From assembly GCA_024958655.1 (NCBI GenBank), contig JANWUR010000001.1, positions 248,001-312,000 on the forward strand: a stretch of 64,000 bases of DNA. Reading direction: 5' to 3'. Shown here piece by piece: positions 31,178 through 40,497 of the stretch; the first letter of the stretch is position 1, and the number at the start of each line of letters is the position of its first letter. The stretch is from Cyanobium sp. FGCU6. Its GTDB lineage: Bacteria > Cyanobacteriota > Cyanobacteriia > PCC-6307 > Cyanobiaceae. Made by a program: the position numbers and the translations under genes. The notes beneath the pieces were generated by a model. That model did not search any database. It was given only the letters and a program-made list of their open reading frames with translations, and was not told where the DNA came from.

Positions 31178-32745
31178 AGGGGTCCGTCGAGCTCGAGGCG
31201 CTGCATCACCGGCTCCGGTGGCGGCAAGGGCGCCCCGACCGCCAGACGCCCCCAGCCGCGGGCGTCCTGCCAGCGGGAGCCATTGCCGTCCTCGCCGGGG
31301 CCGGAGCTCAGCGGCTCCTGGCCCAGTTGTTGCAGCATCCGTGCCGACAGGTCGGGCAGCAGCGGAGCGAGCAGCACCGCCACCCGCCGGGTCGCCTCCA
31401 GCACGGCGTAGAGATCGGCCCCCACAGGGCCGGCCATGCCTTCGCGCTTCATCGCTTTCCAGGGGGCCTGATCGTTGAGGAAACCGTTGGCGCTGATGGC
31501 CAGCTGCAGCGCTGCCTCGGCGGCGGCGCGGAAATCGAGTGACTGCATCGCCGCGTCGTAGAGGGCATCAGCCTCCTGGGCCAGCTGCGCCAGAGGATGC
31601 CGCAGCTCGGCCGCGTCGCCGGCCGGAGGCACGGAGGCCTCGAACCATTTGCGGGCCATCGACGATGTGCGGTTCAGGAGGTTGCCGATCGTGTTGGCGA
31701 GGTCGTTGTTGACCAGATCCACGAAGCGCTGCTGCTGGAAATCGCCGTCGTCGCCGAAGGGGATGTCGCGCAGCAGGTACCAGCGCACGGCATCACGGCC
31801 GCAGAGATCGAGCAGGCGCTCCGGATCGAGCACGTTGCCGAGCGACTTGCCCATCTTCTGGCCTTCGCGGGTAAGAAAGCCATGGCCAAACACCCGCTCG
31901 GGCAACGGCAGCCCCGCCGAAAGCAGCATCGCCGGCCAGAACACCGCATGGAAACGCAGGATGTCCTTGCCGATCACGTGCAGGCTGGCGGGCCATCCCC
32001 GCACCACCGCCCGGTCGAGATCGGCTGGATCCTCCGGTTCGAGCAGCGCCGAGATGTAGCCGAGCAGAGCGTCGAACCACACGTAGAAGGTGTGGCCCGG
32101 ATACCCCGGCACGGCGATGCCCCAGGGCAGGTCGACGCGGGAGATCGAGAAGTCGCGCAGGCCGCTGGCGACGAAGTTCTCCACCTCCCGTCGCCGCGAG
32201 GCCGGTGCGATGAACCCGGGCCGGGCCACCAGCTCCTCGATGGCGCTCTGGTAGCGGGAGAGGCGGAAGAACAGGTTCAGCTCGTCGCGCCATTCCAGCG
32301 GCCTGCGGTGGATCGGACATTCCGGATCGTCGGCCTCGTGCGGGTCGTCCTTGAATTCCTCGCAGGCCACGCAGTACCAGCCCTGCTGTCGTCCCTCCAC
32401 CACATCGCCGCTGGCGCGCACCCGCTCGAAGAACTGGGCGACGATCGCGGCGTGGCGGGGATCGGTGGTGCGGATGAAGCGGTCGTGGCCGATTTGCCAG
32501 CGCCGCCAGAGATCGCGGTACTGGGCGCTCACCCGGTCGCAGTGGGCCTGGGGGGTGAGGCCGGCCGCCTCAGCCGTGCGCTGGATCTTCAGCCCGTGCT
32601 CGTCACAGCCGGTGATGAACAGCACCGATTCGCCGCGCAGCCGCCGATGACGGGCGATCGCATCGCAGGCCAGCGTGGTGTACGTGCTGCCGAGATGCGG
32701 GCGGTCGTTGACGTAATAGAGCGGAGTCGTGAGCGTGGTGGTCAA
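31174..32745 (-). CDS. metG: Methionyl-tRNA synthetase
   Basis: A 523-residue class I synthetase. The catalytic HIGH-equivalent is PLYYVNDRPHLGSTYTTLAC, the zinc/CP insertion follows (CVACEEFKDD...CPIHRRPLEW), FYVWFDALLGYISALLEP is the methionine/adenylate region, and KMGKSLGNVLDP is the KMSKS loop. The helical anticodon-binding domain closes the protein and no C-terminal EMAP-like dimer domain is attached, the short bacterial form. The ATG at 32745 is unambiguous. It leads into lptC with a 4-base overlap. Confidence 0.96.
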   Translation of the reverse strand: MTTTLTTPLYYVNDRPHLGSTYTTLACDAIARHRRLRGESVLFITGCDEHGLKIQRTAEAAGLTPQAHCDRVSAQYRDLWRRWQIGHDRFIRTTDPRHAAIVAQFFERVRASGDVVEGRQQGWYCVACEEFKDDPHEADDPECPIHRRPLEWRDELNLFFRLSRYQSAIEELVARPGFIAPASRRREVENFVASGLRDFSISRVDLPWGIAVPGYPGHTFYVWFDALLGYISALLEPEDPADLDRAVVRGWPASLHVIGKDILRFHAVFWPAMLLSAGLPLPERVFGHGFLTREGQKMGKSLGNVLDPERLLDLCGRDAVRWYLLRDIPFGDDGDFQQQRFVDLVNNDLANTIGNLLNRTSSMARKWFEASVPPAGDAAELRHPLAQLAQEADALYDAAMQSLDFRAAAEAALQLAISANGFLNDQAPWKAMKREGMAGPVGADLYAVLEATRRVAVLLAPLLPDLSARMLQQLGQEPLSSGPGEDGNGSRWQDARGWGRLAVGAPLPPPEPVMQRLELDGPL

Positions 32746-32837
32746 GGCTCTCGATCAGGGCGCGGGTGAAGGGCTCTTTCGGGTGCCTGTCGGCCCTGCC
32801 CCGGGGGCCGGATCCTACCCATGGGCCGCCTATCGCC

Positions 32838-33455
32838 ATGCCATCCAACGACCTGCGCCGTCGCCGCCTCTGGCTGGCCGCTCTCCATCATCTGGCGATC
32901 GCCGACGGCGACTTCTCCACTCCGGAAGTGGCCCTGCTGGAGGAGGAACTGCGGCGCGAGCTCCCCGGCATCGACTGGGACGACCTGCACCTGCCGGGTG
33001 CCGAGGCCCTGGCCCACCGCTTTGTGCCCGGCAGTCCCCTGGCGGAGGAGTTCCTGCGCACGGCCGTCGTGGTGGCCCTCGCCGATGGCTGCATCAGCCC
33101 GATCGAACGGGAACTCCTGCAGCACTGGAGCGCGGTGCTGCAGGTGGGCCAGGAGGCCCTGGCCGATCTCCACCCCCAGCGTCTGGGCTGTGACACCGAG
33201 AGCGAGCCAGGCCTGCTGAACGGACTGCGGCGCTGGCTCGACGAGATCGATCCCACGGATCCGGCCGTGGCCCGCTTCCTGGTGCGGCTGATCCCGGCCC
33301 AGTGCCCCTTCGAGCGCGATGTGACGCTGTTCGGCCGGAAGGTGGTGCACATTCCGCCGATGTGCAAGATCAATCCGCTGTATGAACAGCTGGTGGCCCT
33401 GCGCTTCCGCTGCCTCTGCCGGCTCGCGGAGATGGAGGAGAGCCCAGGGAGCTGA
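32838..33455 (+). CDS. Mo-dependent nitrogenase C-terminal-like protein
   Basis: A 205-residue cyanobacterial protein. The N-terminal two-thirds is helical and TerB-like (LWLAALHHLAIADGDFSTPE, VVALADGCISPIERELLQHW). The C-terminal block FLVRLIPAQCPFERDVTLFG then VVHIPPMCKINPLYEQL is the domain known as Mo-dependent nitrogenase C-terminal, which is widespread in cyanobacteria that do not fix nitrogen; two cysteines (CPF, MCK) are conserved. Function unknown. The ATG at 32838 was chosen since similarity starts there. It is divergent from metG, 92 bases away. Confidence 0.75.
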   Translation: MPSNDLRRRRLWLAALHHLAIADGDFSTPEVALLEEELRRELPGIDWDDLHLPGAEALAHRFVPGSPLAEEFLRTAVVVALADGCISPIERELLQHWSAVLQVGQEALADLHPQRLGCDTESEPGLLNGLRRWLDEIDPTDPAVARFLVRLIPAQCPFERDVTLFGRKVVHIPPMCKINPLYEQLVALRFRCLCRLAEMEESPGS

Positions 33456-33515
33456 AGCCCGGGCCGCCGACCGGCGCTGGTGGCGGGCGATCCTGGGGCC
33501 GTCGCTCACTCCCCG

Positions 33516-35339
33516 ATGGCCGTTCCCAACGAGGCAACTCCCGGCGTTCTGGTGTGGGGGGGCGGCAGCGGCGGGGTGGCGGCGGCCCTGCAGGCGGCAC
33601 GCTCCGGCGCGGACACCCTGTTGCTCACCCCGGGACCCTGGCTGGGCGGCATGGTCAGCGCCGCGGGGGTCTGCGCCCCCGATGGCAACGAGCTCACCCC
33701 CTGGCAGACGGGCCTCTGGGGGGCCCTGCTGCGGTCCCTGGCCGCCGCTGAGCCCACCGGGCTCGATCAGAACTGGGTGAGCTGCTTCGGCTACCGGCCC
33801 GCCACGGCCGAAACGATCCTGCGGCAGTGGCTGGCCGCGGAAGCGCGGCTGCAGTGGTGGCCGCTCTGCCGGTTGCGGGAGGCCCGGCGCAGCGGCGACC
33901 GGCTCACGGCCCTCACGGTGGAGCGGGGGGGCGAGCCCTGGATCCTGCGGCCGCAGCTGGTGATCGACGGCAGCGACCGGGGGGACCTGTTCCCCCTGGC
34001 CGAGGCGGCCTTCGACCTGGGCTGGGAAGCCCGCGAGCGTTACGGCGAACCCTCGGCCCCGCCGGCGGCCGATCTCGCCGGCGATCCCTTCTTCCGCCGT
34101 CAGGCGGTGCAGTCGCCCACCTGGGTGGTGATGGGGCAGCTGGCGGAGGAGACGCCCGCCTTCCCCGCCGATGCACACCCGGTTCTGCCCGCCCCCTTCA
34201 CCGGCGCCGCCGATGCCTTCGGCCTGCCGCGCACCCTCACCTACGGCCGCCTGCCCGGCGGGCTGGTGATGCTGAACTGGCCCCTGCGCGGCAACGACTG
34301 GCACGACGGCCTGGAGCGCGCCTTCGCCGGCGATCGCCAGGCCGAGGAGGCCCTGGGGCGGGAGATGCGCGACCACAGCCAGGCCTTCGCCCGTGCCCTC
34401 GAGCAGGCCAGCCATGGCTGGCTGCAGCGCGGATCCGCCTTCCCCAGCGCCGACGAGGCGGCCGCCGGCGCCCTGGAGGGCGGCGAACCCTTCGCCCTGA
34501 TGCCCTACTGGCGAGAGGGCCGGCGGCTGGTGGGGCTGGAGCGGGTGGTGGAGCAGCAGCTGCTGCCCAGCGGCCCCGGCGCCAGGATCGCGCCGCTGCC
34601 GCTCGCCCCGGAGGGCGCCACCACCGCCATCGCCGTGGGCAACTACGCCAACGATCACCACTACCCCGGCCCTGACTGGCCCCTGGCGCCAAAGAGCTGC
34701 CGCTGGGGCGGTCGCTGGAGCGGCACGCCCTTCACCGTCCCCTACGGCGCCCTGGTGAGCCGCACCGTGGTGAACCTCCTGGCGGCTGATAAGTGCCTGA
34801 GCGTGAGCCACATGGCCAACGGCGCCACCCGGCTCCAGCCGCTGGTGCTCAACCTCGGCCAGGTGGCCGGTCTGGCGGCGGCCCTCTGCCTGCGGGATGG
34901 CCTGCTGCCGGCCCAGCTGCCGGTGCGCCGTCTGCAGCAGGCCCTGATCGACGACCCGCTGGCTCCCGCCGCGCCGGTGCCTCTCTGGAGCACGCCCTGG
35001 CACCATCCCCACTGGCGGGAGCGGCTGCGGGCGGTGCTCGCCGATCCTGCCTGGCTGGATCCCTCTGGAGTGCCCATGGGCGCCAGCGTGGAGGATCCCT
35101 TCCGCGCCCCGGCGGAGCCGCACGAGCAGCTGTGGGCAGGGGAGCTGCTGGTGGACGGCAGCGGCGGCTATCGGCTCGCCGCTCCAGGCGCGCCGGATGG
35201 GGAGGCCTGGCCGCTGATCACCCTGGAGCCGGCCCTGCATCAGTGGTTGGCGAGCCAGGAGGCGGATCGGCCCGTGCGGCTGATCGGTTGCGCCAATCCC
35301 TGGGGCCCCTGGCTGCGGGTCTCGCGGCTGGCGGCTTAG
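33516..35339 (+). CDS. FAD-dependent oxidoreductase
   Basis: A 607-residue flavoprotein of the FAD_oxidored superfamily. The dinucleotide-binding fold opens at GVLVWGGGSGGVAAALQAAR (GxGxxG) and continues with LLLTPGPWLGGMVSAAGVCA; VIDGSDRGDLFPLAEAAFDL is the second FAD motif, and NLLAADKCLSVSHMANGATR with QVAGLAAALCL closes the FAD site. Substrate unknown; relatives are annotated only generically. The ATG at 33516 was chosen over an upstream start at 33480. Its TAG stop overlaps the convergent RNB gene stop (TAA on the other strand) by two bases. Confidence 0.82.
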   Translation: MAVPNEATPGVLVWGGGSGGVAAALQAARSGADTLLLTPGPWLGGMVSAAGVCAPDGNELTPWQTGLWGALLRSLAAAEPTGLDQNWVSCFGYRPATAETILRQWLAAEARLQWWPLCRLREARRSGDRLTALTVERGGEPWILRPQLVIDGSDRGDLFPLAEAAFDLGWEARERYGEPSAPPAADLAGDPFFRRQAVQSPTWVVMGQLAEETPAFPADAHPVLPAPFTGAADAFGLPRTLTYGRLPGGLVMLNWPLRGNDWHDGLERAFAGDRQAEEALGREMRDHSQAFARALEQASHGWLQRGSAFPSADEAAAGALEGGEPFALMPYWREGRRLVGLERVVEQQLLPSGPGARIAPLPLAPEGATTAIAVGNYANDHHYPGPDWPLAPKSCRWGGRWSGTPFTVPYGALVSRTVVNLLAADKCLSVSHMANGATRLQPLVLNLGQVAGLAAALCLRDGLLPAQLPVRRLQQALIDDPLAPAAPVPLWSTPWHHPHWRERLRAVLADPAWLDPSGVPMGASVEDPFRAPAEPHEQLWAGELLVDGSGGYRLAAPGAPDGEAWPLITLEPALHQWLASQEADRPVRLIGCANPWGPWLRVSRLAA

Positions 35340-37402
35340 GCCCCCGCCTCCAGCCGCAGCCGGTCGCGCAGCGGATCCACCTCCCGCACCCGCACCAGCA
35401 GCGCATCACCGGGGGCGCTGCGGGGCGGGCAGAGGGCGGGGAGATCGAGGGCCAGATCCTCCAGATGCACCAGGCCCAGGCGGTCCTGCTCCCGCAACCA
35501 GCGCAGGAACAGGCCGTTCCACTGGGGAGCCTGCTGCTGCTGGAACCACACCTGCTGCCAGTGGCGCTGATCGTCGCGGGAGATCTGGATGCCCTGGCGC
35601 AGCGGGCCTTCCAGCTCCGCCAGCAGCGGCTCCAGCTCCGCCTCGCTCAGCAGAGCCCCTCCGCCCCGCTGGCCCAGGATCTGGCGCCATACCACCAGAT
35701 CGCCGTAGCGGCGAATCGGCGAAGTGGCCTGGACGTAGGCCTCCAGCCCCAGGCTGAAGTGGGGAGCCGGGCGAAAGCCCATGTGCCCGCGGCTGAGGCA
35801 GCGGCGGATGGCGGCCTGGCGCACCGGACCGGGGGGCAGGGGCTCGAGCTCCTGCTCCGAGGGCAGGACGGCGGCGGGCTGGCTGCGGTAGGGAAGGGCA
35901 AGCCCATGGCGGCGGCCGTGGTCCGCCACCACCGCCCCGGCCAGGATCATCGCCTCGGCCACCAGCTGGCGGGAGGCGGAGGGTTCGTTGATCTCCAGCT
36001 CGGCCTGCGGCTCCTCCCCCTCGCCGCCCTCGCGGCAGCGGATGCGGCCCTCGGGCTGATCGAGCTGCAGGGCACCCTGCCGCAGCCGCCAGTTGCGGCG
36101 GAGCAGCAGCAGCCGGTGCAGGCTCAGCAGATCGGCCTCCTGGGGCGGGGCCAGCTCGATCAGCTCGTCGGCGTCGGCGTAGGAGAGGCGGTAGGCCGGC
36201 CTTACCCAGGTGCGCTCCAGCGCGGCCTCGGCCACCGCGCCCTGCTCGTCGAGCACCACGCCCAGGCTCCAGGCGGCGCAGCGGCGGCCGCTGCGCAGGC
36301 TGAGGGGGCCGGTGCTGAGCACCAGCGGGAACATCGGCAGGGTGCCCCGGGCGAGGTAGAGGCTCGAGGCGCGGCGGCGGGCCTCAAGGTCCAGGGGGCT
36401 GTCAACCTCGATCAGCCGGTTCGGATCGGCGATGTGGATCCAGATCCGCTGGCGGCCATCGGCGAGGCTCTCGAGCGCCAGGCCGTCGTCGATGTCGGCG
36501 GTGTCGTCGTCATCGATCGTGACCGTGTGCAGGCCGGTGCGATCCACCCGCTCCGCGTCACCGGCGCAGGGATCGTCGGCGGCGGCCGCCAGGGACTGGG
36601 CTTCGGCTTCCAGGGCCCCAGAGAACCCCTGCTCCCAGGTGGTGGCCTCCAGGGAGGGCAGGTGGTGGCGCTCCCACTGGCCCAGATCCACCAGCAGGTG
36701 GCGGAGGTCCGCCGGATCGCCGCTGCAGTGGGCGGCCTGCAGCGCCTGCCTGAGCGCGGGGGGCAGCGGCACCTGGTCGTCGCCGGCGGCATGGCGGCGC
36801 AGCAGGGCCAGCTCCTGACGCTCCACCGGAGCGAGCGACGCGGGGCTCAGCGGCCGGCGCTCCCGCAGGGCCCGATGCCAGGCCTGCTGGCGCTGCTCCG
36901 CCAGCTCCCTGAGGCGCCGTTCCCGTCGCAGGCGACGCACCTCCGCCAGGGGGCGGGGCTCCAGCAGGCCGTGGCGGAAGCGGAACAGGGGCTGGGGGCC
37001 CGCCAGCCACAACCAGACGGCGGCCCGCTGGGCGGGATCAGCGCCATCGCCGATCAGATCAACGAAAGCGGGCAGGGAGAGGGCGGCGGCAGTGGGATCG
37101 GCCTGGAGCAGCAGCCAGGCCGCCCCGTACTCGCGCGCGGGGAAGGCGGCTGCGGTGATGCGGGCGGCGTCGAGGCGCCAGGGATCCTGGTCGAGCCGGG
37201 AGGGACAGGCCCGATCAGCCGGCAGGCTGGCCAGCAGCGTGAGCTCCCGCAGGGGGAGCTGCTGCGGGCGGGCCTCGAAGCCCACCGCCAGGCTGGCCCG
37301 GCTGCCCTTCAGGGCGAGCACCACCGCCAGCCGCGGGCCGCGGGATTCAGCCACACCGACGAGATCGCCGGGGCCGATCGCTGCGGCAGCCGCGGGCGGC
37401 AA
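35336..37402 (-). CDS. RNB-domain 3'-5' exoribonuclease (RNase II/R type)
   Basis: A 688-residue exonuclease. An N-terminal region is followed by the RNB catalytic domain with TIDDDDTADIDDGLALE, whose aspartates bind Mg2+, and IWIHIADPNRLI; FPLVLSTGPLSLRSGRRCAA and ATSPIRRYGDLVVWRQIL are further core motifs; an S1-like strand set (SAPGDALLVRVREVDPLRDR) ends the protein. It degrades structured or single-stranded RNA. The likely start is a TTG at 37402, two bases after the rpsR stop, so this is uncertain. It is cotranscribed with rpsR and perhaps rpmG. Confidence 0.88.
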   Translation of the reverse strand: MPPAAAAAIGPGDLVGVAESRGPRLAVVLALKGSRASLAVGFEARPQQLPLRELTLLASLPADRACPSRLDQDPWRLDAARITAAAFPAREYGAAWLLLQADPTAAALSLPAFVDLIGDGADPAQRAAVWLWLAGPQPLFRFRHGLLEPRPLAEVRRLRRERRLRELAEQRQQAWHRALRERRPLSPASLAPVERQELALLRRHAAGDDQVPLPPALRQALQAAHCSGDPADLRHLLVDLGQWERHHLPSLEATTWEQGFSGALEAEAQSLAAAADDPCAGDAERVDRTGLHTVTIDDDDTADIDDGLALESLADGRQRIWIHIADPNRLIEVDSPLDLEARRRASSLYLARGTLPMFPLVLSTGPLSLRSGRRCAAWSLGVVLDEQGAVAEAALERTWVRPAYRLSYADADELIELAPPQEADLLSLHRLLLLRRNWRLRQGALQLDQPEGRIRCREGGEGEEPQAELEINEPSASRQLVAEAMILAGAVVADHGRRHGLALPYRSQPAAVLPSEQELEPLPPGPVRQAAIRRCLSRGHMGFRPAPHFSLGLEAYVQATSPIRRYGDLVVWRQILGQRGGGALLSEAELEPLLAELEGPLRQGIQISRDDQRHWQQVWFQQQQAPQWNGLFLRWLREQDRLGLVHLEDLALDLPALCPPRSAPGDALLVRVREVDPLRDRLRLEAGA

Positions 37403-37404
37403 CG

Positions 37405-37626
37405 TCAGCCTTCGGGGTTCACGAAGGGAAGCAGGGCCACGATGCGGGCACGCTTGACGGCGTTGGTGAGGTCGCGCTGCTGCCTGGCGGTGAGGCCGGT
37501 GAGACGACGGGGCAGGATCTTGCCGCGCTCGGTGATGAATTTCTTGAGCAGATCGACGTCTTTGTAGTCGATCGGATCACCGGGTTTGATCGGCGAGAGA
37601 CGCTTCTTGAAAAAGGAGCTGGCCAT
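37405..37626 (-). CDS. rpsR: 30S ribosomal protein S18
   Basis: A 73-residue S18. The diagnostic run is [20 protein letters not shown] followed by [20 protein letters not shown] and [10 protein letters not shown]. The N-terminus is the cyanobacterial/plastid type ([15 protein letters not shown]). The start at 37626 is clear. It sits between rpmG and the RNB nuclease, an arrangement (rpmG-rpsR-rnr) common in cyanobacteria. Confidence 0.98.
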   Translation of the reverse strand: MASSFFKKRLSPIKPGDPIDYKDVDLLKKFITERGKILPRRLTGLTARQQRDLTNAVKRARIVALLPFVNPEG

Positions 37627-37697
37627 GGGAAAACGGTGGGAAACGAAGAATGGTTCTGCGACTGCGGAAGCGAACGAAGGGCCTCAGGCCGCCGCGC

Positions 37698-37892
37698 TCA
37701 CTTGATCTCCTTGTGAACCGTGGAGGAGTTGCAGTGGGGGCAGAACTTCTTCAGTTCCAGCCGTTCGGTGGTGTTGCGGCGGTTCTTCTGGGTGGTGTAG
37801 CGAGACACGCCAGGAGACCGCTTGGCGGGGTTGGACCGGCATTCGGTGCACTCGAGAGTGATAACGAGCCGGACGCCCTTGTTCTTTGCCAT
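37698..37892 (-). CDS. rpmG: 50S ribosomal protein L33
   Basis: A 64-residue L33: [20 protein letters not shown], then [20 protein letters not shown] and [16 protein letters not shown]. It retains both CxxC pairs (CTEC and CPHC), the zinc-binding form. The ATG at 37892 was chosen; an upstream in-frame start at 37931 adds residues foreign to the family. It lies 71 bases upstream of rpsR. Confidence 0.98.
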   Translation of the reverse strand: MAKNKGVRLVITLECTECRSNPAKRSPGVSRYTTQKNRRNTTERLELKKFCPHCNSSTVHKEIK

Positions 37893-38040
37893 GGAAGGAC
37901 GTTGCGCCGCGAAAGCGAAGCGAGGGGACAATCGCCCACCATACCTGGCAGCCTTACCCCCAGCCGGCGGGGCTCTGGCGCAGCCGCCGGGGAACTGAAC
38001 CCTGGAAAACTAGGATCAGCCGCTGTTCTGGTCTGGATCG

Positions 38041-40497
38041 ATGCGGGTCTCGCTCCGATGGCTCGAGGAGCTGGTGCAGGTCGAGGCACCGGCCCTGGAG
38101 CCCGAAGCGCTCGCGGAGCGGCTGTCGATCGCCGGCTTCGAGGTGGAGGCGATCGAGGATCTCTCGGCCAGGGCGGCCGGCGTGGTGGTGGGTTTCGTAC
38201 AGCAGCGGGATCCCCATCCCGATGCCGACAAGCTGAGCGTCTGCCGGGTGGACGTGGGAGCGGCCGACCCCCTGCAGATCGTTTGCGGTGCCGCCAACGT
38301 GAAAGAGGGCATCCACGTGCCGGTGGCGCTGGTGGGCACCACCCTGCCGGCGGTGGGCCTCACGATCAAGCCGGCCGAACTGCGCGGCGTAGCCAGCAGC
38401 GGCATGATCTGCTCCCTTCAGGAACTGGGCCTCGCCGAGAGTTCCGAGGGCATCGCCATCCTCGACGAACTGCTGGAGGCGGTGCCGCCGCTCGGTGCCC
38501 CGGTGGGGCCCGGTTTCGGGCTGGATGACCAGGTGCTGGAGCTGGCGATCACCGCCAATCGCCCCGACGGGCTCTCGATGCAGGGGATTGCCCGCGAGGT
38601 GGCGGCCCTCAGCGGCGGCCGCACCCGCTTTGCGGCCGTGCGCGAGGCCGTGCCGGCCGCGCCGCTGGAGGTGAGCCCTGAATCCAGGGCAGCGATCGAG
38701 GCCGGCGGGCTGTTCAGCGTCACGGCCCTGAGCGGTCTGCAGGTGGGGCCTTCCCCCGCCTGGCTGCGGCAGCGGCTGGAGCGGGCCGGGGTGCGGGCGA
38801 TCAACAACGTGGTGGACATCACCAACCTGGTGATGCTGGAAACCGGCCAGCCGCTCCACGCCTTCGATCGGCAGGCCCTGGCCCAGCTCGGCGGTGGCGC
38901 CCCCGATCCCGTCCGCCTGGGCCTGCGCCAGGCCCGCAGCGGCGAACGGCTCATCACCCTCGACGGCGAGGAGCGCCTCCTGGATCCAGAGGCCCTTGTG
39001 GTCACCTACGCCGACCAGCCGATCGCCCTGGCCGGGGTGATGGGCGGGCAGGGGGAGGCGGTGAATGAGTCCACCAGCTCCATCTGGTTGGAAGCCGCTG
39101 TGTTCGCCCCCCAGGCGGTGCGCCGGTCAGCCCGCAGCGTGGCCCTGCGCACCGAAGCCAGCAGCCGCTTCGAGAAGGGTCTGCCCCCCGAGGCCACCCT
39201 GGCCGCTTCCGACCGGGCGGTGGCCCTGCTGGTGGAACTGGCCGGTGCTCAGGTGGAGGGCCGCTGGTGCCATCTCCGGCCGGGCGCGCAGCGCGAGCCC
39301 CTGCCCCTGCGCCGCGATGCGCTTCACAACCTGCTCGGCCCGGTGCTGATCGACGGCGAGGAGGCGGACCTGGGCGACGAGCGGGTGGTGGCCACCCTTG
39401 AGGCCCTGGGCTGTCGGTTGGAGTCCGACGACGAGCTGGAGGGCTGGTGGGTGACCGTGCCGCCGTCGCGGGCGATGGATCTGCAGCGGGAGGTGGATCT
39501 GATCGAGGAGGTGGCCCGCCTGGTGGGCTACGACCACTTCGCCGCCCATCTGCCTGATCCCCTCGTGCCGGGCGGACTGGAGCCGGCGCAGCAGGCCGAG
39601 CGGCGGCTGCGGCGCGCGCTTTGCGCGGCGGGTCTGCAGGAGACCTGCCACTTTTCGCTGGTGGAACAGGGCGATGGCCGGGTTCCTCTGGCCAACCCTC
39701 TGCTGGCCGACTACGGCCACCTGCGCGACAACCTGCACGAGGAACTGCTGCAGGCCGCCCGCCGCAACCTGCAGGCTTCCCAGCCCGGGTTCTGGGGCTT
39801 TGAGATCGGGCGGGTGTTCCAGGCTGCCAGCGATGGAGGCGCCCCCACGGAGCGTCCGCTGCTGGTGGGGGTGATCGGCGGGGAACGCCGCGGCGAGCGC
39901 TGGACCAGCAGCGGCAAGCCCCGCCATCCCGACTACCACGAAGCCCGTGGGGTGCTGCAGGCCGCCCTCGATCCCCTGCGACTCCCTGTGGAGGATCGGC
40001 CCTCCACGGCCAACGGGCTGCTCCATCCCGGTCGAGCGGCGGAGCTGGCGATCGAGGGCCGCCCGGCCGGCTGGTTCGGCCAGCTCCATCCCGCCCTGGC
40101 GGAGCAGCTGGATCTGCCGGCGGCCACCTACCTGTTCCAGCTCGACCTGCCGCCGCTGCTCACGGCCGCCACCCGCCGCAACCGCTGGCAGCCGGCCTTC
40201 GCCCCCTTCGCCACCGTTCCCGCCTCCGAGCGGGATCTGGCCCTGGTGGTGCCCAGCACCGTGAGCGCCGCCAGCCTGCTGAGCGCTATCCGCAAGGCTG
40301 GCAAGCCGCTGCTGGAGCAGGCCGAACTGGTGGATCGCTTCGAGGGCAGTCAGGTGGGCGAGGGCCTGTGCAGCCAGGCCTTCCGTCTGCGTTACCGCGA
40401 CCCGGCCCGCACCCTCACCGACGAGATGGTGGAGGGGGCCCACCAGAAGGTGCGGCAGGCGCTGGAGAAGCAGTTCAAGGCCCAGCTGCGCAGCTGA
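38041..40497 (+). CDS. pheT: Phenylalanyl-tRNA synthetase beta subunit
   Basis: An 818-residue full-length PheT. Domains in order: N-terminal core (MRVSLRWLEELVQVEAPALE), the EMAP/tRNA-binding domain (QQRDPHPDADKLSVCRVDVG, VVCGAAN-type), B3/B4 editing domain (NNVVDITNLVMLETGQPLHA), B5, the catalytic-like core (ALCAAGLQETCHFSLVEQGD), and the C-terminal FDX-ACB anticodon-binding domain (FAPFATVPASERDLALVVPS...LRYRDPARTLTDEMV). It pairs with PheS encoded elsewhere. Its 3' end overlaps the convergent methyltransferase gene by 23 bases. Confidence 0.97.
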   Translation: MRVSLRWLEELVQVEAPALEPEALAERLSIAGFEVEAIEDLSARAAGVVVGFVQQRDPHPDADKLSVCRVDVGAADPLQIVCGAANVKEGIHVPVALVGTTLPAVGLTIKPAELRGVASSGMICSLQELGLAESSEGIAILDELLEAVPPLGAPVGPGFGLDDQVLELAITANRPDGLSMQGIAREVAALSGGRTRFAAVREAVPAAPLEVSPESRAAIEAGGLFSVTALSGLQVGPSPAWLRQRLERAGVRAINNVVDITNLVMLETGQPLHAFDRQALAQLGGGAPDPVRLGLRQARSGERLITLDGEERLLDPEALVVTYADQPIALAGVMGGQGEAVNESTSSIWLEAAVFAPQAVRRSARSVALRTEASSRFEKGLPPEATLAASDRAVALLVELAGAQVEGRWCHLRPGAQREPLPLRRDALHNLLGPVLIDGEEADLGDERVVATLEALGCRLESDDELEGWWVTVPPSRAMDLQREVDLIEEVARLVGYDHFAAHLPDPLVPGGLEPAQQAERRLRRALCAAGLQETCHFSLVEQGDGRVPLANPLLADYGHLRDNLHEELLQAARRNLQASQPGFWGFEIGRVFQAASDGGAPTERPLLVGVIGGERRGERWTSSGKPRHPDYHEARGVLQAALDPLRLPVEDRPSTANGLLHPGRAAELAIEGRPAGWFGQLHPALAEQLDLPAATYLFQLDLPPLLTAATRRNRWQPAFAPFATVPASERDLALVVPSTVSAASLLSAIRKAGKPLLEQAELVDRFEGSQVGEGLCSQAFRLRYRDPARTLTDEMVEGAHQKVRQALEKQFKAQLRS

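Noticed and set aside
32742-35240. 832-codon minus-strand frame opposite the FAD oxidoreductase
   Set aside because: The plus strand has clear FAD-binding motifs; the minus frame has none and spans two genes.
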